Assembly: GCA_935421135.1 (NCBI GenBank)
Contig: OW285188.1
Coordinates: 13,121,233 to 13,185,232, forward strand
Reading direction: 5' to 3'
From: Bugulina stolonifera
Lineage: Eukaryota > Bryozoa > Gymnolaemata > Cheilostomatida > Bugulidae
Length of the DNA stretch: 64,000 nt
The notes below the pieces were generated by a model. That model worked only from the letters and a program-made list of their open reading frames with translations, ran no database searches and was not told the origin of the DNA. Shown piece by piece: positions 13,601-28,600 of the stretch. Positions within the stretch are counted from its first letter, which is position 1; each line of letters starts with the position of its first letter. The position numbers and the translations under genes were made by a program.

Positions 13601-16600
13601 TGTACAGATACAATCATAAATGAATATTATTTGGCGTGGTAAATAGAGTCCACCTTTTTTCTTTCCCTTTTGGATACCAGCCGGTGACAGTTGTAGTGTG
13701 TTAAGGTGTGGTATAGGAAGAGAATAAACTAAACTTGGCTGACTACGTGGTAATCTACCTAAATTCAGAATAATATAACATAAGTATGATTATTGTTATA
13801 CATTATTTCACCAGATCAGAGGCCACTCCCCCTGAGTTGAAAGTTGCTCTGCATGGTTTAAGGAGACAGATGAGGGAACGCCAGAAAATACGATCTGCTA
13901 TGGTCTTGACAACACCTGTGATGGTATATATTACATAATATATCATATAAATTGTATCAAACAGTTTATATAGTGATGAATATTCACATTTGTAGCAATA
14001 TTTATTTAGACCTTTGGTTGATATTGTACTATGGTAATACTATGCACTCCACAGGGCCTAGTTGGTTGTGTTTAACTTAGATTACATAATGGACATGTAC
14101 TTGTGTATGTCATCTAAACCTGTACGAAGATTGACTGAAATAGTTGTACACATACCTCTTAGTGGCTCTCATATAACTGACTGGTTAGTGCAATCATCTT
14201 TATGCGCTTTACTCATGTATTTATGGTAAATCCTTATTTCTATACCCTTTAGCATTGCTGATCGCTGCACCATGAGTCATTCATCCCATACATAGTCTAA
14301 CTATAGAATGTAATGATCTTATCACATGATGTATTACAAATTATTTTACTAATTTCTCAGCATATGTGTGTTTCTATCATCACATAGAAATGTACCTAAA
14401 AATTTGATGAAGATCTCAGTTTTGTTGACTATTGTACATAGTTTTTCCTTGCACTGGTAGAATGTTCTAGAAGCTGCTATAAACTGTGTTTGTATTTAGA
14501 CTGTTCGGTCACATGGCTCAGCTTTTGTTAAAGTCGAACGAGAAAAGGCATATGAACCACCTCTTCGTAAATTCATACGGAAATCCTGGCTTGTGTTCAT
14601 GTTATGTAAAGTATGCCGTAGCCTCAGAAAATATGCCTTTGAAGGTGGGTTTTATTACATATGTACATGTAGGAACCCAATACTGCTGAATGCGAAAAAA
14701 TTGTGACTTTTTTAACCAAACTACAACCTTTTAGTATATCTAAAGGTGTTAAAACAGGTGATTATTTTTATGTTTAATAATCTGAAACAAGCGATTGATT
14801 GTTCAGTAATAAATAGCTTTATTTGATGATTGTATTTTATACCATTGAATTTGGTGATATTACCTTTCATAGATGTTCTAGTGGCAGTGACATATTAAAT
14901 ACAGTGATATAAATTATGATAATAGGAATACCCTGATACAATCTGCTGGTCAACAGGCTTTAGTATAATTACTAAATGTTTTCCAATATATCTCTCTACT
15001 CTGTGAGTGTGTTGGTGTTAATAGGTGGGGTGGACACAAGGAGCTTCGAGTCGTATTCTCCTCATGATCTCCTGTCAGCTGACGATTCCACTCTACAGTA
15101 TTTCAATCCTGCAGACTACAAGTCACTAGGTGAAGCCACTTGGCATATAAGTGCTTGGGAAAGCATTCATAAACCTATTGGTAAATTATCCATTAATAAT
15201 TAATTGTTATGATACTTGATAATTTATTGTAATATAATATAAAGTTGTTTAAAGAAATACTTGTGTTACAAGCATAATTTATATTCAAAGAGGAGGTGGG
15301 TTACACCCCTGCTTGATCTTCTCTCAGTTACATAAATTACTTGAGACTCTGAGATATGATGCCAGTCCACTTCAAAGGTAGATATTCACAGATTTAAGGG
15401 TATAATTACCTGAAGGAATCACATTAGCTCATTGATATGTTACTGGTTTTATAACCAGTGTTTGTTATTTCAAAAGGCAAATCAATTTGTCAAATAACTT
15501 GCTATGTTGGAACTTGGTATAAAAAATTAATAATTTTGCCGCAGTTGACTTGGCCCTATTTTTAGACTGTTAAAATAAAATGAAATAAACATGGCATAGT
15601 CTGTAGGCAGTATGTATATAATTTTAAGGTGGAACTAATAAATTTCAGAATGTGAAGTGTCACTTTTATGAGTTTTTTTAGCAGCTGATACGTAATTAAT
15701 CATCTTGTTATTATTCTGAAAGCGGCAGATGCACGCATAAATTATCTAAACTTCTTTTTGTAATAGGAAGCTGCGATGGCGAACGTGTGCCTAATGCAGT
15801 GTGTTGTCTTCAAACTACCATTTCACATATTTTCATCTTATTTATGATTCAATGTTAAATAATATTGAATCTTTTTAATTGTTTACCTCTTTCTGTCTGG
15901 GGACTTTAAAGTCTGGATAAATAAATAATAATTGTTATTACTGTCGTATGTCTACAAAAACTTGGTGTCATAAGCAGAATAAATGTGTCCACCTTTTCTT
16001 TGACTTTGCTAGAAGTTTAATTGAATGAATGTGTTAGACATTTTCCTTTAGAAGTGCATGTTGTGGAATATTCTAGATTGTGTTTGTAGGTGAGAGAACC
16101 GCAGCAGACCGACAAGTGATAAGAAATATCATGCTCAGTATCAAAGAGTTTAGTGACTATCCAATCAAAGTACAGGAGAAGATTTGTCAGTATATTAGAT
16201 ATGTGAGGTGTGTTAGTATCAGCTTGTTCTATAAATTCAAGGACTATATTTCTACGCTAAAATGCTTGCTGGGGTTTGCTCGCATTGTGTTTTGATGATA
16301 AAGGTTTTTTTTTGTTTTTAAAGCTCCAATTTGAGGTATTCTAGTGTCAATAACAAAAATACAGTTTAGTCTCCCTCAGGCTATTTCAACAATTTTAGAG
16401 GCACTTGATCTACTCTCCCAACATTTACGTATTAAATACCCCAGTTACAACTACTTGTAGTAACCTTTACCTGAACTCTGATTGGGCTAGATAATACATG
16501 TATATAATGACGAGTTACTATTAGATGTTCCCTGGCGGAGTGCCGGTCATTGTGTGCCCTATAATACCATAGGTTCAACAACATGTATATTTTATGTACA

Positions 16601-19600
16601 TATCTCCATATCTCATTTTGCAAAGATGTATTGAAATAGTTAGCCCTAGTTCTTCGTGGTCCTACACATGTATAATATTGCGAATTGTTCACATTTTTTA
16701 ATTGTGTGGTAATAGGCTAAAATGTGCTATTTCTAGCAATTCTAGTAACATCTGCAATTATACATGCTTGAGGAAATTTGAATAGCTTTTGTACCTCTAA
16801 GCATATTAAACCAAGCACGTTGTACATGTATATAGCGTAGCACGGTTTTAAATTTACCTGTCGCTTAGCTTGCAGTCTGGCACATGAACAAATAATTTTA
16901 AGATGGATCGGACATGACTTGCAAATGTCAGGTATCTCATTTGTTAAAAGCCTGGATGACAAATGAATTATGTCGGCATTGTGGTTAGATGTGCCTCTGA
17001 AAATATTTTCTTAACAGGTATGAGTCATCCATCAATGCTTTGCATAATATATTTCTTACATTTATTATTATTATGTGACAAGAAAAGTGTTTTCAACTGA
17101 ATCTAGCTGTCATATCATGCTCCTTCTTTTACAGGTTTGCAAAGAATAGAGTTGTCATCAGAATAGGAGATGACGGCTATCAGTATTATTATATATACTC
17201 AGGCAAAGTGTACATAACATACGCTACAAGAGGCAAGTCTCTCTACAGCAAAGGAGCATCTATTAAGAAACTCTCCAGAGGTGGCTCATTTGGAGTAGGT
17301 TGTTCAACTGCAACAACATTGTTATCCGTTTCCATAGCAACAAGTCCTTTGATAATCAGGAAACCAGTTTATGCTTATAATATATACATTATTCAGTTTA
17401 CAGACTTTCCCACCAGTTAACAAGCCCACTGGACTGCGGCTATTTATATCTAGGAATAAATACTTTAGCAGGCCTTGACGATCCTTTTACTAGATTTTAA
17501 TTCAGCCCAAATCCTAAAATTTCTAATCTCTCTTCATTAGGTGTTAGTTAGTTTAATTAAAACGCTACATCAGAGGAATTTGAGGCATGGTGCATGAATT
17601 TATATATTAGACTACAGTGCCAGTAGGCAGTGGTAAACAACTTCAGGCAAAATGTGTTTTATTTCTTCTTCGATTTATTTTCACTTTTTATGTTGTCTCA
17701 TTTTGAACTGATTAAAGTTGCAAATGATGCTTTTACACCATATTGGTGATGTTATGCAGGAACAGGCAACTCTAGAAGAGGGTTATCATAAGCATACTGC
17801 GACAGTGGTCTGTTGTGAGAACTGTGAACTGCTGACTCTAGACTCTCAATACTTTCAGATTACTGGATTCATCGAAGTCATTCATGCTAGAATGGATCAA
17901 CAATATAGAATGATTCGGTTGGTGAATGCTAATTTATTGCTGAAAATTTTAGAAATTTTTATTCAACTTAGCTTTGAAATGGCCTTTTATCAATCAATCA
18001 AAATACCTGGCTTAGTATTGTTCCTTAAAAGGTAATTTAATATATAATATTTAAATTAACTTCAATCTATTATAATATGTGGGAGACATGTAAAAACCAT
18101 TAAAATGTTACAACCATGAAATCTGTACGGTAACTGAGCAAGTGAAGTGTGACGTTAAGTCAATTTTGCCAATTCACACCCAAAATAGCTGTGGAGTAGC
18201 TTCGCAGGCGAAGATCTATTTGATGATTATAAAATGACTCACACACAGCTACTTGGAGTAAAATGTTACAGAGATTTACATTTGAATGAATAAAAATGAT
18301 CAATTGCTGTTGCTGAAACGTATGGCTACAAGTAGGTGTTACCAACGCTACAAGTTTTCATCTTGTAAACATCTTCAAACATTTGAAGGAATTTCGTGTG
18401 CTGTTCTGCCAAAGTTATTTCAAAATTATGAATTTGTGGGTAGGCTAATAGGCAGCCAAGGCAGTAGTCTGCACTGGTTACTGGTTGCAACCTGAAGGGG
18501 TAGTCAAGTGAGTCGTCAAGGAGATTGATGTCGGTGCATCAATCTAGCATATTGATGCAGCAAGACACACTACTAACTGTTGGTTATTACCTGTTCACTA
18601 TCATGTATAATAGTGGGCAATGGCGATGGTATTTCCTCTCCACATAATGTTGTTGGACAGTAGACCATATGTGCATAAAGTGGGCTTTATTAACGATAGA
18701 AAGTCTTCGTTAAGAATATGGGTTTTGGTGCACTCGTAAAGTAACGTCTTCAGAAAGTCCCTCTCTATATTGATAGTTATTAAAAATGTAATTAAATTCG
18801 ATCTCTTCAAAGAAACTGAACTACTGTAACCATATTAGATTATGGTTGCCTTTCAATTTCCCAAAGGTATAATTCTAAGATATACTAGATGACTAGAGGT
18901 ACCTCTCTAAGCATGTTGAGAGTATATTGATGCACATGTCCAAGTGTTCGGGTTTGTGGAATAATTTATATTTGCTACAATATGACCCAGGTGCATTGGT
19001 GAAGGAAGTGAAGCCTCTGCCAGTCATTGATCTCTAAAATGTCTGCCAGCTTTGTCAATGCTTTTATCGGTAGCATTCACAGTTTTATCTACTGTAAAAT
19101 TATTAATCAAAATTCTGGATAAAAATAGAATGCCATGAATTGAAAGACAGAAAATGCCGAACAAAAGGTTAAAATAAATTGTTATTGACTAAATTGCAAT
19201 TCCATTATATAGACTACCATCGCTAACTAGCAAGTTGTTCATAATTGCAATTATCTTGTTTTGGCGTAGCTTTCTTTTAACTGTCCAAAAATACTGATAC
19301 TTACACTTAAACTATGCATATTTTAAAATAATCTTACTGAAGGAGAGGGTCAGTAGGCTAATCCTTCGTTTCCCTTACCGTTTTTTTATTATGAATTCAC
19401 CTAAAATGCTATTTTAAACAACAGTGTGGGCACACATAAAAGTGTTTAATGAGCACGTGCGACTAGGTTCCTCATTATTACCTGTACAACTGTGCGACAC
19501 TACATTAACCATTATTCGTCTATTAATTTAGTAATTACTGAAATGTAACATGGTTGATAATCCCCACGATTTATTTTCCAAGAATGATATCATCACAGTT

Positions 19601-22600
19601 CATTAGCCTCATCCTGGGTCGTCACTATTTATAGTAATGGATCGCCAAAGTATTTAATATAATACAATGTCTTTCTTGCCTATTTAATTGACTGCACTTT
19701 TATTTTATACATTAAATCAAGATTAGTGTTTGAATGAGTACAGTATCAGCACTGTCGTGTGAATGTCAATAGATTATGGCCAACGGCTGGTAGAAAATTT
19801 TTTTATTAACTCTGGAATATTAGTAGAAGTAAATAAGATAATTGGGCCTATTCTGTGCTAATGCAAACTTGCTTGAGTTGTATATATGATCTATCCCTTT
19901 AAGGTGACCGCCTTCACCCACTGATTTACAATACAGTACAATAAAGGGTGGATAGTCATTATTGAACCCATCAATGTTTTATCAAATTAAGATTTTGAAA
20001 TATAGTATAGACAGTTTAGCTACTGTGTGCCTAACTAACTAGGTAAACAGTTTCTATTCATACATTTTATCCATAAACTCTTTCAACACCTTACAACGTT
20101 ACTAATGTGTTACATAAATTATTTCTCTGAATCATATATGATATATTTCCCAGTTATCATATAATTTTATCTTTGAATTGAACTGTAATATTTAATAGTT
20201 TGCACTCTTTAATTGTGATATTCATTTTTTGTATATATTATAGCAAGTAGCCTATTTGTTGTTAAGAGAAATACCAATGATAGACCTGGTGGCTAATAAA
20301 CATAGATGTTTATGTTGAATGTGTGCTGTCTTATAGAGGGTTTGAGCTACTCAGCTCATGGAGTGACGAGGATATCGCTGACCTGTCCAATTCATCGGTC
20401 ACCGAATATCATGGGTATGAGAAAGTGGTTGTGGACGACGGGAGACACAATGACTTTATCTATATATGCCTCCAAGTTTGTACCACAGGCTAACATACAT
20501 ATCCATACATTTGTACCTCAAACTAAGCCTACATATCCATACATTTGTGCCACAGGCTAACATACATCCCCATAATATTAGTGGTGGTTCATCAGTGTTA
20601 CATGTAGATATGTTTTCACATTGCACCACTGTCGTGTTTCCATTTTGCATAATGAACCACAGCTCTACATGCATAATACTGTGTGGCCACCAGAAATAAT
20701 TTGAATTTTTCACCCACATATTGTTATACTCTAGGTACATATGTGACCAGATTTACAATGTTTTGATTTCAATAACAATGATTTAATCCAATATTTGGGG
20801 TTTTATTTTCAAAAAGTTAGTACAGGAGGGCTGGGCGAGGGTTTTTCTCTTCATTTGGACCTGGACCAAAACCAATTACATATCAAAGTCTCGTTAATTT
20901 AAGTGGTTTTAAAGTTATCTAATACACCCAGCATTTGTTTGCCCTTATTTTTGGGTGTGCATAATCAAGAAAATGCACTGGAATGGTGTAAACTTGTGGA
21001 TTATGGAAATATATTCATTATTTTACCAATTTATTTTAATGACCCTCCCTTTTACTACAAGTGTTGAGCTAATCCAGGTATTGTTTTCTCTAATGTGGCG
21101 TGCGACTAGTAATAACTTGTAAGCACGCCTGTTTGTTGTTTAATTCCCACAGAGCATAGAAGCTCTCACTATGCACATTTCTCCGTTTGACCATGGTGTT
21201 GAGTATACTCATATGTCCTTTTGGGGCTGCATGTGAAAATTCTATTTTAAAACTGAATGGTTGGCATCAAAACTGAAGCTTGGAATTTGAAATTAGCATT
21301 TTGCATACATTTGTTGTGGCTTTAGACTAATTTTTATGCATAGTAGATTTAGAGCTAGTCTATTGAGTGGACCTAGGGCTAATGTGTAGTAAATCACTGG
21401 CTAATATTTGCTATTACCCATAGGGAAGGTGTGATATCATGAGGGCTGTGGATATGAACACATCACAACTGTATGTTAGTTTACTATCTCCTCATACAAT
21501 GGCTGACCTACAGCAGCTCGAGAAAGAAGTACAGAGACAGCCCGGTATAACCCTCAGAGATGAGCAAATATTAGATGCCATATGTGAGTTATCCACCTTC
21601 GACAACTTTCTCCACTAGTATTCTCTAGTATTCCCTTTTTATGGAGGAAAAAAAGTTGTGTAATGTTAATATGATGTGGATCCCGTGGGTTACGGAAACA
21701 CGATCTAGTTTGATTTATTATTTATTAAGTATAATGTATCAAGTGATGGTAATGATTAAACATGCATATAATTGTATAAAACAGGTAGGATAGAGCGCAG
21801 AATAATAATGTGATTGGTTGTACATAAAAAGCAAGTGTAATCCAGAATGATATCATAATAAAAAGTGTACTTCTGTTTTATATCTTATAAATGGATTTAA
21901 TATTATTGTCTTATATTAAATCTTATGAACGAATTCATTGACTAGTAGATGGAGATTATCAGGAAGCAAATAAAATATGTTAATGTAGAATATTCTAGAA
22001 GCTAGTAGGTACATAATATAACGGTTTGGTATATCTACATGTAGTAATTCACTTGTGGCGCATTTTATGAGGCTTCTAGGATACATATGTCAATCGCTCC
22101 AATGACAGACTGGCAATTAATGATTTCTATTACAATACAGATGGATATTGGCAACTTCTCTAACACTCTACAGTGAGAGGGAATTTTGTTGCATGGCTGG
22201 CAACAGCTTCACATGTCAGAGTTTAAAAATTTGGCCTCTTTATTTTATAGCTACTTGCTGCGACAGTAAAACCTAGTTTTACATCTAAATTTCTTCCAAA
22301 TGACTCACATGCCAAATAGGAATTCTTTTGGAATGGATATAATTAATTGTAGTATTTGAACCTGGGGGATTTTGGCCCTCTATATATTATTTGCTGAAAG
22401 TATATATGGAGCCCCTTTTTAATAAGGGGCTCCATATATTTATGTTAATGGATGGTGTAATTTATAAATACACTGTAACTTGGTCATAAAGTTTAAAACT
22501 GAATGTTCAAAAATTTATTAACAACACAACTAAACTCTTCACCATATTTTGAATATTTAAAATTGTTATATTACGATATCTTGTGTGCAATTTTCGTTTA

Positions 22601-25600
22601 CCATGCACGGAGTGTATCAGATCAGTCTTACGCTGACTAAACAATGCTGGATCAATTGTGCACAATATGGAACACTCACAACGCATATTGTACCATATTA
22701 GTACCATATTTTACTTTGTATTAATCAGTAGATACAACTATATCAAATTGATTCCGTAAACTGTTTGATGATAGGTTTTAGCCATGTGCAATAAATTACT
22801 AGTGGAACAGCAAACATTTACAATGTTGCTATGACTGAATAGCTTACGGTGATTAGTTTGATGAGGTCATTTCCTGGGTACAGGTATTCAACCAATAATG
22901 TATGTCCTGATAGATTATGTAACATACCAATGTAAACCATTAGCTACCGCAGACGCGGGATACCACGGGTTTCCCTATCTGTATCATTATCTATGCAAAA
23001 CTTTAAGAATGATGCAGAAGAAGATTATTGTCTTGACATGTTGTACAACCATACAAGTTATGCCATACGATTTCACTTTTTATAAAAATATGTGTTGGTC
23101 ATACTATTTATGGTGTCTGTAGGCTGGCTTAGCGCGCTGCCTTCGGGTTGTACCTCTGTTAAACTTCTCCTGTCTTACCTCATCCAGTACACTATGGTTA
23201 CATCCCATGAATAAATAATTACTTCCAGCTAAAATTTAATTATTACTTTTTACCAAAATTACTTTGAAAATATATGGTTTTGCAATAAAATTAATGGCAA
23301 ACTGATGACTTCTTCATAGCCCATTCCTCATTCATTATGATGAAGAATGGCGTAATCTTAGACAGAATTGGTCAGCTTTTAGTAATTGATTGGTCACATA
23401 TGCTATTGTTATGTAGATTCAATCTGTTTAGAGATGACTTCTTCAAAAAAAATAATCTATATCTTCTTTGCTCATGTAAAAGCTGTCAGATCTGACAGGC
23501 TACTGGTTTTGTTGCAGCCTGGTGGCCAGAGTACAAGTATGTAGAGAAACTGAGTGACCTGAAACAGCTGTATGACCGGCACCTGGACATGTCCAGAGAT
23601 TTTACTGTCTGTAGAATAAGAAATGGACCAAAGAAGTAGGTGATCAACAGGAATGTGGTGATGCGCAGTCTGTATAAAACATAACCTCACCTCTGCACTT
23701 ATTTCTGTGTGTATTTAGCCTGAGTTCCAATAGATGTCAAAGTTACATAGTTGGGATGAGAGTGTGTAGATATAGAAACAACACTTCAATAGTGAATATG
23801 GAATGTAACTAATCAAATTAGGACATTTTTATAATATTGTTTTGAATGCTACAATATGCTACGTAGATGTACATGTATATATGTATATATTTATTAGTAT
23901 TTATTTGTGTATATTTCTATTACTATATTGTAATGGTTTCTGTGATTTGGTGCGGTCGTCCTTGGACGACTATCGACCCAGAAATGAAGTGCCTATGAGT
24001 GGTAATAGGACTTCGCATTACATGAAAGATCGAGCGGTCTCAGTAGCCCAATAACTACCAGAGACGACCCATCTGGTCCCGAGTCTGACCTTCAGACTAT
24101 ACGTTGAAAGAGAGTGATCCGACCTAGTAGGCGGTTCGCTAAGCGAATGACCTGACAAAAGGAAGTGAAAGTCTCTGTATCAAGTATAGATGTGTCTTTA
24201 TTGAAAGCCAAGTGAAGACTGAGACAATGAACAGTAAAACAGTGCCCTTTATATAGTATAAGGACTTCCGGCCGACGTGACGTCGGGAAAAGACGACGTG
24301 TGGTCGTCCGGAAGTTGCACAACAAGATGGCCGCCGGAAGCCCGACGGCCGACCCAAAATAGGTCGGGTTCTACAAAAGTTGCTTATAATGGTCCAATTC
24401 ATGTACAAAATGAATATCAATGGATTCTGAGAGGTCGGGCCTCTGTACATGGGTATAAAAGGCATTAAAAGACTTAGTAATAATCATATAACCATATACA
24501 ATAGTATAAGAGTAAAGTACAAGCAGATATATACAATTATGTGCACACAAGAATGAGTGTCAGATGTAAGATACGATTTGGCGTACCATTACAATATTAT
24601 GACCTTCAATTTGCTAATGTAAGATAACATCATAATATTATGCAGTAGACAGTAGACTATAATTTGGAGTCATTTATTTCCTAGTGTTTATTACCTCATA
24701 CATGATTCCCTCATATTTTCACGATAGAAAGAAGGAGAAGGAAGAGGAAGACACCAGATCTGATACTTTGAGAGATGAGAGAGAACAATCTACGAAATCC
24801 AGGAAAGCTTCTGGTATGTCTACATACTTCTGTCCCATCTGCACCTGCAGTAAATAACAAAGATGTCCCTAATATATCATATAAGTTCATTAGCTGTAGT
24901 TGCAGAAGTATTTCTATTTTAAGAGAGATGGGTGTCAATGTAGTTTGATTTACAGTGTGGTGTACCTGTGTAATGTGGTTTACCTGTGTAATGAGGTTTC
25001 AACCGGATCCCATGTTTCCCTTCTGTATTTTCCCCAAAGATCTTTGCAGCCATTTTTACCATATTTTTATAAACATGTATATAGATAGACGTACAAGTGC
25101 GTATGCACAAAACTCTGTACTCCATATATATCATAATATTCATAAAACCATTCTGTCTATACTACTTGCTAAACCTGAGTAAACGTTCACTTTTTCCTGG
25201 CAGTCTTGTATTTGACTTCTACTCTTTCCAGGTCTGGTAATGACCACAGAATGTCAAGTGGAAATAGGCGGCACAACTGACAAGAAAACACCCCATGGTG
25301 TGTTCATGAATGTCGGGGAACTGTCTAAAGGGTTGTGGTTTGTACGTTATGTTAACATTGCTTAGCCTCCTTCTGATTGTTATTTTCAAGTAGTTTATCA
25401 ATTAATAGGTTTTAGGCTATATCCGCTATAGCCTCTGGGTTACAGCTATCTTAAATTATATGGAATTTTATTCTAAAACAATTTAAATGGCAGAATACTA
25501 AATATATTGCCCTAGGTTACTAGAATTTATTTAGACTTGATTGTACACTTTATTTTCACTTTTCCAATAATGCTACAATGTAGATCCGTGTCTGGCTAAA

Positions 25601-28600
25601 CATCAGATGGTAAAGTAGCCTGTTGGAGTACCAAGTAAAAGGGTGTAAGAGAACATAACACTTCAACATAATCACTGTCACCTCTGCTAGTCGTCTTTTG
25701 TATTATTGATTTATGTATATGGATTGTGATTATGTATGCGAATAACTAAATATATTATACTTATGTGATACTCTTGAAGCGTCCATGTCCTACAGACGCC
25801 CTTAAGTATCTTCCAGTCTGTACTGTTATAAATTATGCAAATGTGATATAATCTACAAGGAGGTTATTTTAATATTTGATGATGTCAGAATTTTGGGGAA
25901 CATGTTCAGTCGTCGTATATTTTAAACTACATGTACATAGTGTATCATTATGTTTATTGCAGGTTGGGGGGAGGTAATTAATATCACCTTACTATGTTGG
26001 GCAAAATGAAATGTTGGTATAATTTAGCATTGTAATTTCAGGGAGTAAAAGAGATTTGGGGGAATGTATGTAAATCTAGTCTAATAAGTAAAGGGTGTAG
26101 TCTGATTCGAGTACCCAAGTCTAAGATCTACGAGAACCTAGATATACCTACTGTTATGAAGCTAAGAATCTGTGCTATGACTGAACAAATACCCAATGAT
26201 CCTGAACTTGGCAAGTCCCCTATTACATTGTCATTTATAATGTATATAATAATAATATTAAATATCTATTTTTAAAAGAACTTTTACCGAAGCTAAAATT
26301 ACTAGCTGTACCAGGGAGAGGCTTGAACCATGGGCTGATTTATAGCACAGCTGGTGGGTTTGAGTCTCGGAGTACATAGAACTCTGTCTGCTCACTATTA
26401 CTTGCATTACTCCCTTTACTACTTTAAGTAAAAACAGTTGTAAAAACTATAGCTATGCAAATGTTGCCTTGTGATGTTTTAAACAGGCATCTATCTGCAT
26501 ATATAGCATAATTACAAGTAGTTATTCATGTTACCTGCCATCTATAAGCTGACTGTACCTGGTAGGTGGTATGTATTATGTATAGGTATGTAAATTAGCC
26601 TCATGCACTTTTATTCAATTAAAATTATACATCTATCTGTTCGCAGGTCGTGAGATAATCTCAAGAATGCTATGGCGAGATGCTGCTGCCGAAATCGGCC
26701 GACAGATCTATGTTGAAAAGTGTTTAAAGCGCTCAGTGGACAGTTTTGTTCGCGCCACTACCGTAGGAGGTACAATAAAAGATCGAGGTATGGCACAGTA
26801 CACTTTTGCTGGTTGTCTTAGTAGGTAGGCGTATTAGGCACACCAGATGTAGCCCAATCGGGAGTGGTGACTCCTCCTAGGTGTTAATACCTAGCTGTCA
26901 ACATTGCAAACAAATATAATGGGTGCCGCTGTTGGCCTAGTGTTGGTTTGTATCATCTTTGAGGTTATACCTTTGCCCACCAACCTACCCAGGAAATAAT
27001 CTTTTGTGTAAATTTGCATAAAATAGTATTTTGGAGGGTGTAAAGTTTACCACAACCATTTCTGGCAGTCTAGAGGGTACCTAAGACAATGGGCCGGGCA
27101 TTCACTTAGTTAGGAAGTTGTTTATTCTACATGCACAAGCCATTTCTATCAGTTTAAAATAATTATGCGACACCTAGATTAATTATAACACAGAAAATAA
27201 AGCACTTGATTGCAGGTTATATACAATGTAGTGTATATATTACACAGTCATGTAGTTCATCTATGGCTTCAAATGGAAGTTTTGAAACTCAGTACAAACA
27301 TACCAAAAAGTGAATTAAAATCACTGTTTTAAATAAAATTAATTTACTCAGTTAGTAAAGTTGACCAATATAGTCGATATAAGTTGTGAAAGGCAAAGAG
27401 TGACATCTCTTTCATATGTCAAGAATAAACTAACTCTTATATCAATTGCTTGCATACTTGGTAGATATGCAATCAATCTAGTGATTATATATCGCATACT
27501 TGAGCGAGCCATGACTTGACACATCTCTGATTGTGCCAAAAGCACTCGTGCTAAACTATCTATAAATATATTTTTGGTTAAATTTTGAAATATTGTCAAT
27601 TTTTAATTTAGTATTGTTATTTTGTATGAAGTCTCATAATTATAACGATACCTAGCCAACACGTGTTCCATTGTCCTATATTTATCACGCTAATGAGTGA
27701 CTACAGTAAACAGCTATCGTCTACTGCCACTCAAAGAGTCCTGTCCTGACTTTTATTGTTACATACAAACTAATATACCTTTATACCCTTGATATCAAAC
27801 AACAGAAATAGAAAAGATCAACTGTTTACAGTAGTTAACCTGCCTTACACTTTCTCCAATCTTCATAAGTACAATTTCCTGCCAGCAGCTAATGAGGCCA
27901 ACACGGAACTACTTGTAAATTGACAGCGACACTAGTTATTTTAGTATGAGCTGTAGTAGATATTATGTAGATATGCATGTGTGTAGGTAATTAACACACC
28001 TAACTGTGCCACTTGTCTTCACTTATACCATACAGATAGCACTGAGCCAAAATATTTCAACGATGAAAAGGAACGGAGTCTGGATAGAACTCATCGATTA
28101 TTAAGAAACATTAAACATATGAAGTGTGCTGAAACCAATGCTAAGGTCTGCTAAGAGATAAACCTGCATTTCCATCCATTGTTTTCCTGTTGACTTCAGA
28201 CATGGTGGTGACTGCCAGTTGACAAGTGCCAATGTGCAGCTATTTGTAGCAGCTGTACAATTTAATTCTGAAATATTTATGCCACATAAATCACCAAAAC
28301 TTCAAACTTGATGCCAGTTGAATGCTTTCTCTGGTTGTACAATTTTATGAATGCATAATTTTTACCAGTGGCTGAATTCTCCTATCAGGATTATATTTTG
28401 CACCACAATTTTATAATACTACTATGCATGCATCAAATCTGGCCTTATTATGTCACTTTCTTTACCGCTCTAGGGAAGAAATAAAAATACCAGTACTCAA
28501 ACCTTAAGAGATATGGCTGACATTGTAGTGGCCGTGATGCAAAGGTCAAAGAACATGACAAAAGAAGAGTTAATGGCCAATCTGAAAAAGCCCGCAATGT

